Origin: Bradyrhizobium sp. CB2312
GTDB taxonomy: Bacteria; Pseudomonadota; Alphaproteobacteria; Rhizobiales; Xanthobacteraceae
Length of the DNA: 64,000 nucleotides
Assembly (NCBI RefSeq): GCF_029714425.1
Contig: NZ_CP121668.1
Location: 3,369,501 to 3,433,500, forward strand
Direction: 5' to 3'
Shown: piece after piece, positions 42,467-51,395 of the stretch
Numbering within the stretch: the first letter of the stretch is position 1
Layout: each line of letters opens with the position of its first letter
The notes under the pieces: generated by a model
Database searches by the model: none
Seen by the model: the letters and a program-made list of their open reading frames with translations, nothing else
What the model was told of the DNA's origin: nothing
Made by a program: the position numbers and the translations under genes

Positions 42467-42571
42467 ATGTTCTTCTTCTTCTCGAACCGCCTGGGCTGTC
42501 TCGGCTCGCTGCTGATCTCTGCGTTCGTCACTGTTGTGCTGCTTTTTGTGTTCGGATTACTCCGGTTCTAA
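42467..42571 (+). CDS. 34-residue membrane microprotein, copy 2
   Basis: The product starts MFFFFSNRLGCLGSLLIS and ends LLFVFGLLRF. It has the same 34-residue length as the copy at 29781, with changes only between similar hydrophobic residues in the membrane helix. This pattern supports protein-level selection. It has one predicted transmembrane segment. Function unknown. Confidence 0.7.
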   Translation: MFFFFSNRLGCLGSLLISAFVTVVLLFVFGLLRF

Positions 42572-42798
42572 ACGACAACTTGTGCAATGCACCTGCCATT
42601 GACCGCTCGATCGAGGGGGCGAAGTCAATTGGCTCTCCGAGCGCCGATCTGAGAGCAGAGTGCCAGTTTCTCTGCCTTGCCAAATTTCACCTAAGGGGCG
42701 TCAGCCACGGCTTGCCCGAAGACTGCGCACGTTGATCCCGGGGGAGGCTGACGACTAGCTAGTCCAGCGCAAAGAAGAACGACTCGCCGCTCATGCTA
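42572..42798. other. Remnant of the third cassette gene
   Basis: Just after the microprotein, CAATGCACCTG (about 42586-42596) equals the start of the gene at 29900 (MHL), but the following sequence does not match and has no long frame. The gene was deleted from this copy. Nothing else is recognised here. Confidence 0.5.
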
Positions 42799-42823
42799 GG
42801 AACGCGCGAGGCAACACGACGTT
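42799..42823 (+). promoter_or_regulatory. EcfG-like promoter for the secreted small protein
   Basis: GGAAC (42799-42803), 16 bases, CGTT (42820-42823): a consensus match, 55 bases before ATG 42879, with a leader shared with 36579-36650. Confidence 0.75.
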
Positions 42824-42878
42824 CGAGGTGAAGGTAGCCGCAACCGCGCTTCCGAATTCCTTCAGAGGAGGATTCACC

Positions 42879-43169
42879 ATGAGGTCCATTGCGAGCGCGC
42901 TGGTCTTTGCTCTGGCGCTTTCAGCCCCCGCCGCATTTGCACAGACGACGAAGCCGGACGTCTCCGGCGCTCCGACCGCGCAGAATTCGGGCGCCGGCAT
43001 AGCGGGACAGCCAGGCAACAAAAATGGTCCAGCCGCCAAGCCGGGAGAGACCGTCGGCGCCAGCTCGAACCAGCAGAATCCAACAGTCCAGCAGCAGGAC
43101 ACCTCCAACATCAAAGGTCTGCCGGGTAACAAAAGCGGTCCGCCTGCCAAGGAGCCCGATCGCAAGTGA
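42879..43169 (+). CDS. Small exported Asn/Gly/Pro-rich protein
   Basis: ATG 42879 has GAGGAGG in front. The 96-residue protein begins with a Sec signal peptide (MRSIASALVFALALSAPAAF, cleavage after AFA-Q). The mature part is low in hydrophobic residues and contains two similar blocks, GQPGNKNGPAAKPGE and GLPGNKSGPPAKEPD. It is probably periplasmic and disordered. The EcfG-type promoter suggests it is made under general stress. Function unknown. Confidence 0.8.
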   Translation: MRSIASALVFALALSAPAAFAQTTKPDVSGAPTAQNSGAGIAGQPGNKNGPAAKPGETVGASSNQQNPTVQQQDTSNIKGLPGNKSGPPAKEPDRK

Positions 43170-43357
43170 CGGTAATCGCCCGCGCGCCCTAGCCATCCGA
43201 ACGATCTCGCCCGGATGGCAGGGCTCCTTCACGGGGCGCTCGACGGGCGCGCTCCTTCGCAATTGCAGCAGAACCGTTAAGCTCCGGGACACCAAGCGCC
43301 TTTACGTGGCGTTCGGCATTCTGCCCCTAGCTTGTTGATCGGCTGGGGACATTTTCA

Positions 43358-46300
43358 ATGGGCCTACTCTCGCGAACGGGCAGCGCGTTTTCGATCGGCA
43401 GCACGACCGACCCGCTCGGTCGTTCGCTGCTCGTCGAGCAATTCTGTGTGCTGCGCAAGCAGGTGCCGGTTCTTTACGCCGTCTTGCTCGTCGACAGTAT
43501 CAGTGTAGGACTGGTGCTCCCGACCACGGTGTCGCCGTGGCTCCGATTTGCGCTGCCCACAGCGCTGCTCGCGGTGTGTCTCGTTCGGCTGATCCAATGG
43601 CTGCGCTTGAGCGGCGCCGATTTCACGCCGGAGGAAGCGTTCCGTCAGCTCGCCAGAACCCGCCTCGTGGCGGTCCTGCTCAATGCCGGGTTCGTGCTCT
43701 GGATTCTGGCGCTGTTCGGGGTCGTTGACCCTGAGCTCCGCGCGCCGGTGGCGCTGCTCGTCTTCATGGGCTGCGTCGGCACCGCGTATTGCCTCGGTAG
43801 TTTTCCGCCGGCATCCCTGCTGACGATGCTGATCGCCGGCGCCCCGATCGCAACGGTGCTGTTGATTTCCGGAGACGGGATGATGATCTCACTCGGGATC
43901 AATCTGCTGCTCCTGCTCGTTCTGCTCGGACGGATGATCAACACCAACTTCCGGTCGTTCGTCCAACTGGTCCAGACCCACGGCAGGCTGGCGGAAGAGG
44001 GCGAGCGGGCGAAGGCCGCGGAGCAGACCGCGACCGCCTTCGCCGAGCGCTTCGACACGGCGCTCAACAACATGTCGCACGGCCTTTGCTTCTTCGACGA
44101 GGATCAGCGCCTGATCGTCTGCAATCGCCAGTATCTCGAGATCTACGATCTCGATCCTGAAATGGTCCGGCCGGGCATGAGGCTGAACGATATCGTGGAC
44201 CTTCGCTACGCGGCTGGCAGCGCTCCGAAGATGTCCAAGCAGGACTATCTGGTCTGGCGCAACAGCGCTCCGGTAATCGCTCAGCAATCCGACACCACGG
44301 TCGAGCTGACCAACGGGCGCATCGTCCGCATCCGGCATCGCCCTATGGAAGGCAACGGCTGGGTAGCGACCCACGAGGACATCACGGAGCGTCACCGGAC
44401 CGAGGCCGCGCTCGCCGATGCGAAGTCCGCCGCCGAGCGGGCCGAAGCGGCCGCACGCGCCGCTCACACCCATCTCACCGACGCCCTGGACGTCGTCCCC
44501 GAAGGACTCGCCGTCTTCGACAAGGATGATCGGCTGGTGCTTTGGAACCGGCAGTACGCGGAGTTCTACGCGGCGAGCGAGGAGGCTCTTGCGGCAGGGA
44601 CGCCTTTCGAAAGCATTCTGCGGGTCGGGCTCGCACGACGACAGTACCCCGAAGCGGCGGGTCGGGAGGAGGAATGGCTCGCCGAGCGCATGGCGCGCCA
44701 CACGCTGCCCCGGCACACCCACGAGCAGCATCTGGCCGGCGACCGCTGGATCCGTGTCGAGGAGAGACGGACCGCCGATGGCGGCAGCATCGGTGTCAGG
44801 ATCGACATTACGGACTTGAAGCGGCGCGAGGCGTCCTTCCGGCTTCTCTTCGAAGAGAACCCGCTCCCGATGTGGGTGGCGGACTCGAAAACTCGGCAAC
44901 TGATCGCCGTGAACGGCGCCATGTGCCGACATTACGGGTACCGGCGCGAGGAGCTCCTCATCATGACGGAGCAGCAGCTCCGGTGCGGAGGGCCAGACGA
45001 CGGGTCGGAACGCGATTTCGAGTTGCACAGAACCGCTTGTGGCGACGTGATTCAGGTCGCGATCGAGTCCCGGCCGCTCGTCTACGACGAGCGCGCCGCC
45101 CACGTCAGCGTCGCTTTCGACGTCACAGAGCGCAACCGAACCCAGGAGAAGATCGGCTATCTCGCCTGCCACGACGCGCTGACCGAATTGCCGAACAGGA
45201 CGGCGTTCGATCGGCATCTGGTCAATGCGATCGACCGGGCACTTGTCACCGGCAGCGGCTTCGCCGTCCTCTGCATCGATCTCGATCATTTCAAGGAGAT
45301 CAACGACCAGTTCGGCCACGCAATCGGCGATGCCGTGCTGCGGGAAGCCTCGCGCCGCCTGCAGGAGGCCGCGCAGGGTTCATACGTGGCGCGAATAGGG
45401 GGCGACGAGTTCATCGGTATCACCGACCAGTTGCCATTGCCGGCGAGCGCGGAACTGCTTGCCACCAGGATGCGCGCCGCCTTCGAATATCCGATTGAGG
45501 TCGAGGGTCACGCCCTGAGTGTCGATCTCTGCATTGGCGTGGCCGCATTCCCAAGAGACGCGCAGGATGCGGTCTCGCTGCTGGCGAATGCCGATGCTGC
45601 CCTCTACCGAGCCAAGCATGAGGGCAGGGGCGCGATCCGCCTGTTCACGAGCGCAATGGATCAGCAGCTTCGCGAGCGCCGCGCGCTCGAGCACGACCTG
45701 CGGTTCGCAGTGGAGCGCGGCGAGCTCATTCTGGAGTACCAGCCGCAACAGCATCGGGATGGACACGTCACGGGATATGAGGCGCTCGTTCGCTGGCGAC
45801 ATCCGGTTCGCGGCATCGTCCCACCCGGGGAGTTCATCCCCGTGGCGGAGCGGAGCGGCTCGATCGCGCAGATCGACGACTGGGTCTTGATGGAAGCGTG
45901 CAAGGAAGCTGCCTCATGGGATCAGCCCCTCAGGGTGGCGGTCAACGTCTCGGCAGCACAGTTCCGCCGCGACAACCTGGATGTGCAGGTCCGCAAGGCC
46001 CTACGAGAGAGCGGGCTTCCGCCTTCCCGGCTGGAGCTTGAGATCACCGAAAGTGTCTTTATCGATGACATTGCGCGCGCCGGGAAGGCGATACAGGCGC
46101 TCAAAAATCTTGGCATCTCAATCGCGCTGGACGATTTCGGAACGGGCTATTCCTCCTTGTCATACATCGAGGCCTTTCCTCTGGACCGGATCAAGATCGA
46201 TCGGTCCTTCGTCGCTCGCCTCGGGCAGAGCGCGCGGTCGCTCGCGATCGTGCGGGCCGTCATCGGCCTCGCCCATGGGCTCGGCGTGCCGGTGCTTGCG

Positions 46301-46441
46301 GAGGGGATCGAGACGGAGGCTCAGATGTCGCTTCTCCTGCAGCAGCGATGCGATGAGATGCAAGGGTATCTGATCGGCCGGCCTGGAGCCTTGGCCGGCA
46401 CCAACACAGGCAAGGCGCTCCGGCCCCGAGTGGTCTCTTGA
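43358..46441 (+). CDS. Membrane-anchored PAS-GGDEF-EAL cyclic-di-GMP protein
   Basis: The 1027-residue protein has about six hydrophobic helices in the first 200 residues and a short coiled coil. Two PAS-type modules follow (NNMSHGLCFFDEDQRLIVCN; LDVVPEGLAVFDKDDRLVLW), then a third PAS (EENPLPMWVADSKTRQL). A GGDEF domain has the intact motif RIGGDEFIG near 680, and an EAL domain has GYEALVRW near 808, with ITESVFIDD and ALDDFGTGYSS. Both catalytic signatures look intact, so it could make and degrade cyclic di-GMP; usually one activity dominates. It is followed by a convergent receiver-domain gene. Confidence 0.92.
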   Translation: MGLLSRTGSAFSIGSTTDPLGRSLLVEQFCVLRKQVPVLYAVLLVDSISVGLVLPTTVSPWLRFALPTALLAVCLVRLIQWLRLSGADFTPEEAFRQLARTRLVAVLLNAGFVLWILALFGVVDPELRAPVALLVFMGCVGTAYCLGSFPPASLLTMLIAGAPIATVLLISGDGMMISLGINLLLLLVLLGRMINTNFRSFVQLVQTHGRLAEEGERAKAAEQTATAFAERFDTALNNMSHGLCFFDEDQRLIVCNRQYLEIYDLDPEMVRPGMRLNDIVDLRYAAGSAPKMSKQDYLVWRNSAPVIAQQSDTTVELTNGRIVRIRHRPMEGNGWVATHEDITERHRTEAALADAKSAAERAEAAARAAHTHLTDALDVVPEGLAVFDKDDRLVLWNRQYAEFYAASEEALAAGTPFESILRVGLARRQYPEAAGREEEWLAERMARHTLPRHTHEQHLAGDRWIRVEERRTADGGSIGVRIDITDLKRREASFRLLFEENPLPMWVADSKTRQLIAVNGAMCRHYGYRREELLIMTEQQLRCGGPDDGSERDFELHRTACGDVIQVAIESRPLVYDERAAHVSVAFDVTERNRTQEKIGYLACHDALTELPNRTAFDRHLVNAIDRALVTGSGFAVLCIDLDHFKEINDQFGHAIGDAVLREASRRLQEAAQGSYVARIGGDEFIGITDQLPLPASAELLATRMRAAFEYPIEVEGHALSVDLCIGVAAFPRDAQDAVSLLANADAALYRAKHEGRGAIRLFTSAMDQQLRERRALEHDLRFAVERGELILEYQPQQHRDGHVTGYEALVRWRHPVRGIVPPGEFIPVAERSGSIAQIDDWVLMEACKEAASWDQPLRVAVNVSAAQFRRDNLDVQVRKALRESGLPPSRLELEITESVFIDDIARAGKAIQALKNLGISIALDDFGTGYSSLSYIEAFPLDRIKIDRSFVARLGQSARSLAIVRAVIGLAHGLGVPVLAEGIETEAQMSLLLQQRCDEMQGYLIGRPGALAGTNTGKALRPRVVS

Positions 46442-46481
46442 ACGGCGTAACCCGCGCCGAGCCGGGCGCGCAAGGACCAGA

Positions 46482-46949
46482 CTAGTCGGGCTGCATGCGC
46501 CGGTCGCCTCCGAGATCCTTTACCATTCGGACGATCTCGTCGGGATGGAAGGGCTTCCTGAGGATGCGGCTGCCCGGCACGGGATGTGGTGACGTGGGCG
46601 AGTAGCCCGTGGCGTAGATGACGGGCAGTTCCGGATCGCTATCGCGGCAGCATTCCGCGACCTGCCGGCCGTCGAGCTTTCCGGGCAGCCTGACGTCGGT
46701 GACCAACACGTCTGCGATGTGGCGCTTGCACCACTCCAACGCCTCCTCACCGGTGCTTGCGTGGATCACGTGATAGCCTGCATCGCGCAGCGCTTGGACG
46801 ACAAATTCACGGATCAGGGGATCGTCCTCTACGAGAAGTACGCTCACTGGCAGCTCACGTGGGATAACATTCGCTACGCAGGTCGAACGGCGCAATTGCG
46901 TTGTCGTTCCTGACGAAGGGCGCCGGGCGAGCGTGACTGGATAGTTCAA
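46482..46949 (-). CDS. Stand-alone response-regulator receiver protein
   Basis: The receiver domain is complete: LLVEDDPLIREFVVQAL with the acidic pair, phospho-acceptor aspartate in VLVTDVRLPGKLDG, threonine in VIYATGYSP and lysine in RILRKPFHPDEI. The frame is 155 residues. The first 34 residues are not conserved, and a GTG at 46847 just before SVLLVED is a likely alternative start giving about 121 residues. There is no output domain, so it acts by protein contact. Its histidine kinase is not in the window. Confidence 0.85.
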   Translation of the reverse strand: MNYPVTLARRPSSGTTTQLRRSTCVANVIPRELPVSVLLVEDDPLIREFVVQALRDAGYHVIHASTGEEALEWCKRHIADVLVTDVRLPGKLDGRQVAECCRDSDPELPVIYATGYSPTSPHPVPGSRILRKPFHPDEIVRMVKDLGGDRRMQPD

Positions 46950-47129
46950 GCGATCTCAAGAAGACTCACAAGCTATCAAGCCCTCGCTCGGGTTCTACGA
47001 TCTTGCGACGGCAACACCATCGATCAAGGCGGCCTTGACCCCAGGGCACGAGGAGCAATTTGTTCCATCAGGGCGTAGCGATAGAGACGGCGGACGCGAC
47101 GAAGCGAGCATCACCCACAATCAGCGACA
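46950..47129. other. Intergenic region, no gene seen
   Basis: Nothing recognised; it separates the receiver gene from decayed small-gene sequence. Confidence 0.4.
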
Positions 47130-47409
47130 ATGAAGCGCGCAGGAGTTCGAGAAGGAGCAGTGGCGCGAGGGGCCGAGCGGCGCCGGGAACAGGCGGCGCC
47201 GGCTCAAGGCACGTGAGAAGCCGGAGAGGCCGGTCGCAAAGGCGCAGGCGGTGATAACAAGGCTCGGCGGGAGCACGAGGAGAAGGCAAGCGGCCGTCGA
47301 ACCTGAGCGCGCGGCGTTGGACGAGCGCGCCGAGGTCGCAGAGAGGCGCTAAATTTGGAGAAGCAGAGGGAAACCCTCGAGTCGGCTCTGCGCCGCGCTC
47401 GGGAGTAAC
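47130..47409 (+). pseudogene. Decayed coiled-coil protein gene
   Basis: Pieces in different frames read as a charged helical protein: GAERRREQAAPAQ after the ATG at 47130, KARREHEEKASGRR in the middle, and LEKQRETLESALRRARE before the TAG at 47409. Stops and frame changes interrupt it. It resembles Arg/Glu-rich small coiled-coil proteins of rhizobia, so it is called a remnant with limited certainty. Confidence 0.4.
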
Positions 47410-47579
47410 CGTCGGGGCAGCGGGATAAAGTTCCCTCCGCTTGGGGTATGCTTCCCTTGGCGCGGCACTTCGTACAGCCGACCAGAAAGATCCTGCGGCC
47501 CGCTTCGGTCTCGTGCGCCGGCTGATGCCCCGGGTATGGCCGCGGAGGTCGCACCTGACCTCTGCGGGCCCGCCTTTCC

Positions 47580-47771
47580 TCATGCTTCGCCGGGACCGGA
47601 GAAGAGCGGCGGGCTGGTGCGTGGGGGTGGCAGCGGCCGGGCGCTGCCGGCGGGTCTGCTCTTGGCGTCGTACCTTTTGGCCAAATCGAGCAGCCTTCTG
47701 CGTGTGAACGGATCTGCCTTCTCCGCCAAGTCGCGAGCTTGCTGCGCGAAGCCGCTGTAGAACTCTTCCAT
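47580..47771 (-). CDS. Small MEEFY-type protein, copy 2
   Basis: The 63-residue protein MEEFYSGFAQQARDLAEKAD then PFTRRRLLDLAKRYDAKSRP is the paralogue of 33601-33795; the proline-rich tail ends SGPGEA in both. It is divergent from the zinc-ribbon gene copy 2. Function unknown. Confidence 0.7.
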   Translation of the reverse strand: MEEFYSGFAQQARDLAEKADPFTRRRLLDLAKRYDAKSRPAGSARPLPPPRTSPPLFSGPGEA

Positions 47772-47890
47772 GACGCCACCCCACTATATGACCAAATGCT
47801 CATCTTCGATGGTCAGCGATGTCCACGTCAAGACATCGCTTGTGCGCCCCGGGCAAACGGCACTAGGCTGATCCCTGGCGGGGGAGTCCA

Positions 47891-48073
47891 ATGTCGCTGT
47901 TGCACCCTATCCGGAAGCCGTGCCCACACCGTGGGCGGCCGATGAAGCTCGCACGCCACGAGGCCGCCAGAGACGGAGAGCGCTATATCTGTCCCGAGTG
48001 CGACGACGATCCGCTGCACGATCCCGCCGCCCGGAAATGGGTGGACGGTCCACTGCGGCCACCGGCAAAATAG
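47891..48073 (+). CDS. Small zinc-ribbon-like protein, copy 2, one cysteine missing
   Basis: The 60-residue protein matches copy 1 (33943-34125) along its length and shares the tail PLHDPAARKWVDGPLRPPAK. The first metal pair reads CPHRGRPM instead of CPTCGKPL, so one zinc ligand is gone, while YICPECDDDP keeps the second pair. It may have lost stable zinc binding. Confidence 0.62.
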   Translation: MSLLHPIRKPCPHRGRPMKLARHEAARDGERYICPECDDDPLHDPAARKWVDGPLRPPAK

Positions 48074-48175
48074 TGCTCAAGCGTAGTCTGGTCGGGGGCC
48101 TCGCAAAGCCAGGACTGGCAAGTTCGTCGTCGGCGCATCAGTTCGTTTGTAGATGTCTAAGATCGGGAGTCGCCA

Positions 48176-48323
48176 TGTCGACGGTCGCAAAGCTGCTCGC
48201 GCGGAAACAGGCACTATTGGAGCGGCTCGAGAGTGATCGGAAATCCAGGCGTTGCTCGCCCAGATCGAAACCGCGCTGAACCTGCTCGATCCGAAAGTTG
48301 CGACCGGTCTGAAGGACGAGTGA
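48176..48323 (+). pseudogene. Small coiled-coil protein, copy 2, internal deletion
   Basis: MSTVAKLLARKQALLERLES begins the gene as in copy 1. About 20 bases coding for the PGPNERE region are missing after the aspartate. The rest (LLAQIETALNLLDPKVATGL, then KDE and stop at 48323) follows in another frame. Confidence 0.6.
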
Positions 48324-48344
48324 ACCGAGGGCGCCCGTCAAAGC

Positions 48345-48576
48345 GCTATGATCGTCCGGCACGTGCGGACTTTTGGATCAGGGTGGCGTCGCCGAACTCG
48401 CCGGTGGCCGGACTCCAAGTCCGGCTGAACGCGAGCTCGCCGACGCAGCCAAGGTATCGCGAGAGCGCCTTTGCGCGCTTTCCCGCCGCGTTCGCTCATG
48501 CGTTCCACCGCCTCGCCCGGCGCGACGCCGTCGTCCGCCACCACGAAGGTAGCGCTACGTGATAGGTGACGTCCAT
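48345..48576 (-). pseudogene. Conserved hypothetical gene with frameshifts
   Basis: On the minus strand the start at 48576 gives MDVTYHVALP. The continuation VVADDGVAPGEAVERM is in a second frame. The ending VGELAFSRTWSPATGEFGDA then TLIQKSARAG is in another frame, to a stop at 48345. Together they resemble one rhizobial small protein of about 80 residues. At least two indels are required. Confidence 0.55.
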
Positions 48577-48666
48577 CGCTCCCTCCCTACGTCGCGTCGG
48601 CGCAATCATCTCCCTACAGCGGGCTACCCTTCTGTGCAGGGGGCGCCCTGGAGAGCGCCGCTGTGT

Positions 48667-48722
48667 TTCGGCATGGAATAAGGACCCCGTATTCGGGGTA
48701 ATCGGCATCCAATCGGGACCCC
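48667..48722. repeat. IS21 left terminal repeats L1 and L2
   Basis: Two imperfect copies, 48667-48688 and 48701-48722. The second starts ATCGGCATCCAATCGGGACC and matches the inverted right repeat at 51088-51109 except for a few bases. They are IstA binding sites by family knowledge. Confidence 0.75.
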
Positions 48723-48755
48723 GGGACAAGGGTCCACAGTGGCTTCCATCGAGTC

Positions 48756-50273
48756 ATGGAAGCCGAGGTTGGGATGCTGGTGGTGGAGACGATTGGTAAG
48801 ATCCGTCGCGCCTACTTTGTTGATGGTCGTCCGATCAAGGCGATCTGCCGAGAACTTGGCGTATCGCGGAAGGTGGTTCGCAAGGTCATTCGTTCTCAAG
48901 CGACGGAGTTCCGGTATGAGCGCGAGACGCAGCCGCTCCCGAAGATGGGTGCCTGGAGTGCCGAGCTTGACCGGTTGCTGGCAGGGAATGAGAGCAAGTC
49001 GGCGCGGGAACGGCTGACGCTGATCCGTATATTCGAAGAGCTTCGCGGCCTCGGTTATGTCGGCGGCTATGATGCGGTTCGTCGATACGCACGACGGTGG
49101 AGCAAGGAACGCGGCACCTCGACAGCGTCGGCGTATGTGCCGCTGAGCTTTGCACCAGGCGAAGCCTACCAGTTCGACTGGAGCCACGAGGTCGTCCTGC
49201 TGAGCGGCACCACAGTGATGGTGAAGGCTGCTCATGTCCGGCTCTGTCACAGCCGCATGCTGTTCGTGCGGGCCTATCCGCGAGAGACGCAGGAGATGGT
49301 GTTCGACGCCCACGACCGGGCGTTCGCCCTGTTCAAAGGCACCTGCACCCGCGGCATCTACGACAACATGAAGACCGCCGTAGAGACGATCTTCGTCGGT
49401 AAAGGCCGTCTCTACAATCGCCGCTTCCTGCAGATGTGCAGCTACTATCTGGTCGATCCGGTCGCCTGCACGCCGGCGTCGGGCTGGGAGAAGGGGCAGG
49501 TCGAGAACCAGGTCGGGCTGGTCCGCGAACGCTTCTTCACCCCGCGGCTGCGCTTCAAGAACCTCGACGAGTTAAACGCCTGGCTGCTCGACAAATGCAT
49601 CGCCTACGCCAAGGCTCATCGCCATCCGGAGCTGACCGATCAGACGATCTGGGACGTGTTCGAAGCCGAGCGCCCCAAACTCGTTCCCTATGCCGGCCGC
49701 TTCGACGGCTTCCATGCGGTGACGGCATCGGTCTCGAAGACCTGCCTGGTGCGCTTCGACAACAACAAGTACTCCGTCGCAGCCAGCGCAGTCGGACGAC
49801 CGGTCGAGGTTCAAGCCTATGCCGATCGTATCGTGATCCGTCAGGATGGGCGCATCGTTGCCGAGCACCCGCGATCCTTTGGCCGCGGCGATACCGTCTA
49901 CGACCCCTGGCATTATGTGCCGGTGCTCGCCCGCAAACCCGGCGCCTTGCGCAACGGTGCTCCCTTCAAAGACTGGGTGCTGCCGGCTGCGATCGAGCGG
50001 ATCCGGCGCAAGCTTGCCAGCACCGACGATGGCAATCGGCAGATGGTCGACATCCTCAACGCGGTGCTGACTGACGGTCTGCCCGCGGTGGAAGCGGCCT
50101 GTGCCGAAGCGCTCGGTCATGGCGTCCATTCCGCCGATGTCGTTCTCAATATCCTGGCCCGTCAACGTGAACCCGCCCCACCGGCCAACATCATGACGCC
50201 GGCCGCACTGACACTCCGTCATGCACCGATCGCCGATTGTGCCCGCTACGACAACCTCCGGAGGACCATCTGA
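48756..50273 (+). CDS. istA: IS21 transposase IstA
   Basis: The 505-residue transposase has an N-terminal helix-turn-helix ([20 protein letters not shown]), an integrase core with [20 protein letters not shown], the second aspartate in [11 protein letters not shown] and the glutamate in [12 protein letters not shown], and a C-terminal Mu-type beta-barrel ([20 protein letters not shown]). All DDE residues appear present. It overlaps istB by one base in TGATG. Confidence 0.95.
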   Translation: MEAEVGMLVVETIGKIRRAYFVDGRPIKAICRELGVSRKVVRKVIRSQATEFRYERETQPLPKMGAWSAELDRLLAGNESKSARERLTLIRIFEELRGLGYVGGYDAVRRYARRWSKERGTSTASAYVPLSFAPGEAYQFDWSHEVVLLSGTTVMVKAAHVRLCHSRMLFVRAYPRETQEMVFDAHDRAFALFKGTCTRGIYDNMKTAVETIFVGKGRLYNRRFLQMCSYYLVDPVACTPASGWEKGQVENQVGLVRERFFTPRLRFKNLDELNAWLLDKCIAYAKAHRHPELTDQTIWDVFEAERPKLVPYAGRFDGFHAVTASVSKTCLVRFDNNKYSVAASAVGRPVEVQAYADRIVIRQDGRIVAEHPRSFGRGDTVYDPWHYVPVLARKPGALRNGAPFKDWVLPAAIERIRRKLASTDDGNRQMVDILNAVLTDGLPAVEAACAEALGHGVHSADVVLNILARQREPAPPANIMTPAALTLRHAPIADCARYDNLRRTI

Positions 50274-51136
50274 TGGAACGAACCCAAATCTTCGACCTCA
50301 TGGGCGAACTCAAGCTCTACGGCATGAAGGCTGCCTTCGACGAGATCATGGCAACTGCCGTCAAGCGCCAGCACGAACCCCAGCGCATTGTCGGCGACCT
50401 GCTCAACGCCGAGATCAACGAGAAGCAAGCCCGCTCGATCAAATACCAGCTCACCATTGCCAAGCTGCCGCTTGCCAAGGACATCGCGGACTTCCAGTTC
50501 GACGGCACGCCGATCAATCAAACTCTCGTCAATGATCTCGCTGGCGGCGGCTTTATCGCCCAGCAACGCAACGTCGTGCTGGTTGGCGGCACCGGCACAG
50601 GCAAGACCCATCTGGCCATCGCCATTGCCAGAAGTTGCATCCGCGATGGTGCTAGAGGACGCTTCTACAACGTCGTCGATCTCGTCAACCGGCTCGAGAC
50701 CGAGACCCGCAACGGACGGCAGGGACGGCTCGCTGAGCATCTGACCCGCATGGACTTCATCGTTCTCGACGAGCTGGGCTATCTGCCGTTCGCGCAATCG
50801 GGCGGTCAGCTCCTGTTCCATCTCATCAGCCGGCTCTACGAGCGCACCTCCATCATTGTCACCACCAATCTTGCGTTCGGCGAATGGCCCAGCGTGTTCG
50901 GCGATGCCAAAATGACCACCGCGCTACTCGACCGATTGACCCATCACTGCGACATCGTTGAGACCGGCAACGACAGTTGGCGCTTCAAAAGCCGCGACGA
51001 TGTTCAAACAACCCGCGCTCGCGCCGTCTCCGCAACCCCGACCAGCTCCGACGACCCGAGCGCTACCAGCAGAGCGCGCCGATCAAAGGGGTCCCTTTTG
51101 GATGCCGATAGGGGGTCCCAGTCGAACGCCGATTGA
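50273..51136 (+). CDS. istB: IS21 helper ATPase IstB
   Basis: ATG 50273 gives 287 residues. Walker A is [11 protein letters not shown], Walker B is [13 protein letters not shown], and sensor-type [18 protein letters not shown] is at the end, all typical of IstB. The C-terminus runs into the right terminal repeats. IstB is the AAA+ helper that selects target DNA for IstA. Confidence 0.95.
   Translation: MERTQIFDLMGELKLYGMKAAFDEIMATAVKRQHEPQRIVGDLLNAEINEKQARSIKYQLTIAKLPLAKDIADFQFDGTPINQTLVNDLAGGGFIAQQRNVVLVGGTGTGKTHLAIAIARSCIRDGARGRFYNVVDLVNRLETETRNGRQGRLAEHLTRMDFIVLDELGYLPFAQSGGQLLFHLISRLYERTSIIVTTNLAFGEWPSVFGDAKMTTALLDRLTHHCDIVETGNDSWRFKSRDDVQTTRARAVSATPTSSDDPSATSRARRSKGSLLDADRGSQSNAD
51088..51132. 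repeat. IS21 right terminal repeats
   Basis: Two inverted copies (51088-51109 and 51111-51132) of the left repeats, each beginning GGGGTCCC on the + strand; they overlap the end of istB. Confidence 0.75.
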
Positions 51137-51138
51137 CA

Positions 51139-51395
51139 GGCTGAGGGCGATCAACCACCTGCAGAACATCTTGCCGTGTGAAATGTCCGGCAACATGTGC
51201 TCTGGCAGCGAGTAGCCCATGATTTCCATTGGTGCGATCAGAAGCTGTGTCATCTCGGTCAGTACTGAAAAGTGCGCGATCGGAACGTTGGGCTGGTTCG
51301 CGACGTAGCGGCGCAGGTGGTAGGGGACCGTGTCTTTGACGGACGCGGGGCCCGTGCGGTCGGAGACAAGGACTCGTTCGTCCGAGTTGGGTCTT
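51139..51395 (-). pseudogene. Gene remnant trapped between two insertion sequences
   Basis: A minus-strand frame is open across the whole segment: PRPNSDERVLVSDRTGPASV, DTVPYHLRRYVANQPNVPIA, HFSVLTEMTQLLIAPMEIMG, DISHGKMFCRWL. It ends at the IS21 border and begins at the IS1182 border, so both termini are lost. The composition is protein-like, but I cannot name the family. The missing 5' part is not evident on the far side of IS1182. Confidence 0.55.

Larger units (their letters stand above)
48662..51138 (+). mobile_element. IS21-family insertion sequence
   Basis: An istA/istB pair is flanked by related terminal sequences starting TGT at 48662 and ending ACA at 51138, about 2477 bp. Each end has two copies of a repeat of pattern TCGGCAT-N-GGGACCCC (left 48667-48688, 48701-48722; right 51088-51109, 51111-51132 inverted), the multiple terminal repeats typical of IS21. 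No target duplication is obvious at these borders. The right border cuts a minus-strand reading frame. Confidence 0.85.

Noticed and set aside
43889..45319. 476-residue minus-strand open frame opposite the GGDEF/EAL gene
   Set aside because: It is antisense to clearly conserved PAS and GGDEF coding sequence and lacks any family pattern.
48662..51138. Target-site duplication around the IS21 element
   Set aside because: The bases next to the two ends do not match for 4-8 bp, so no duplication is claimed.
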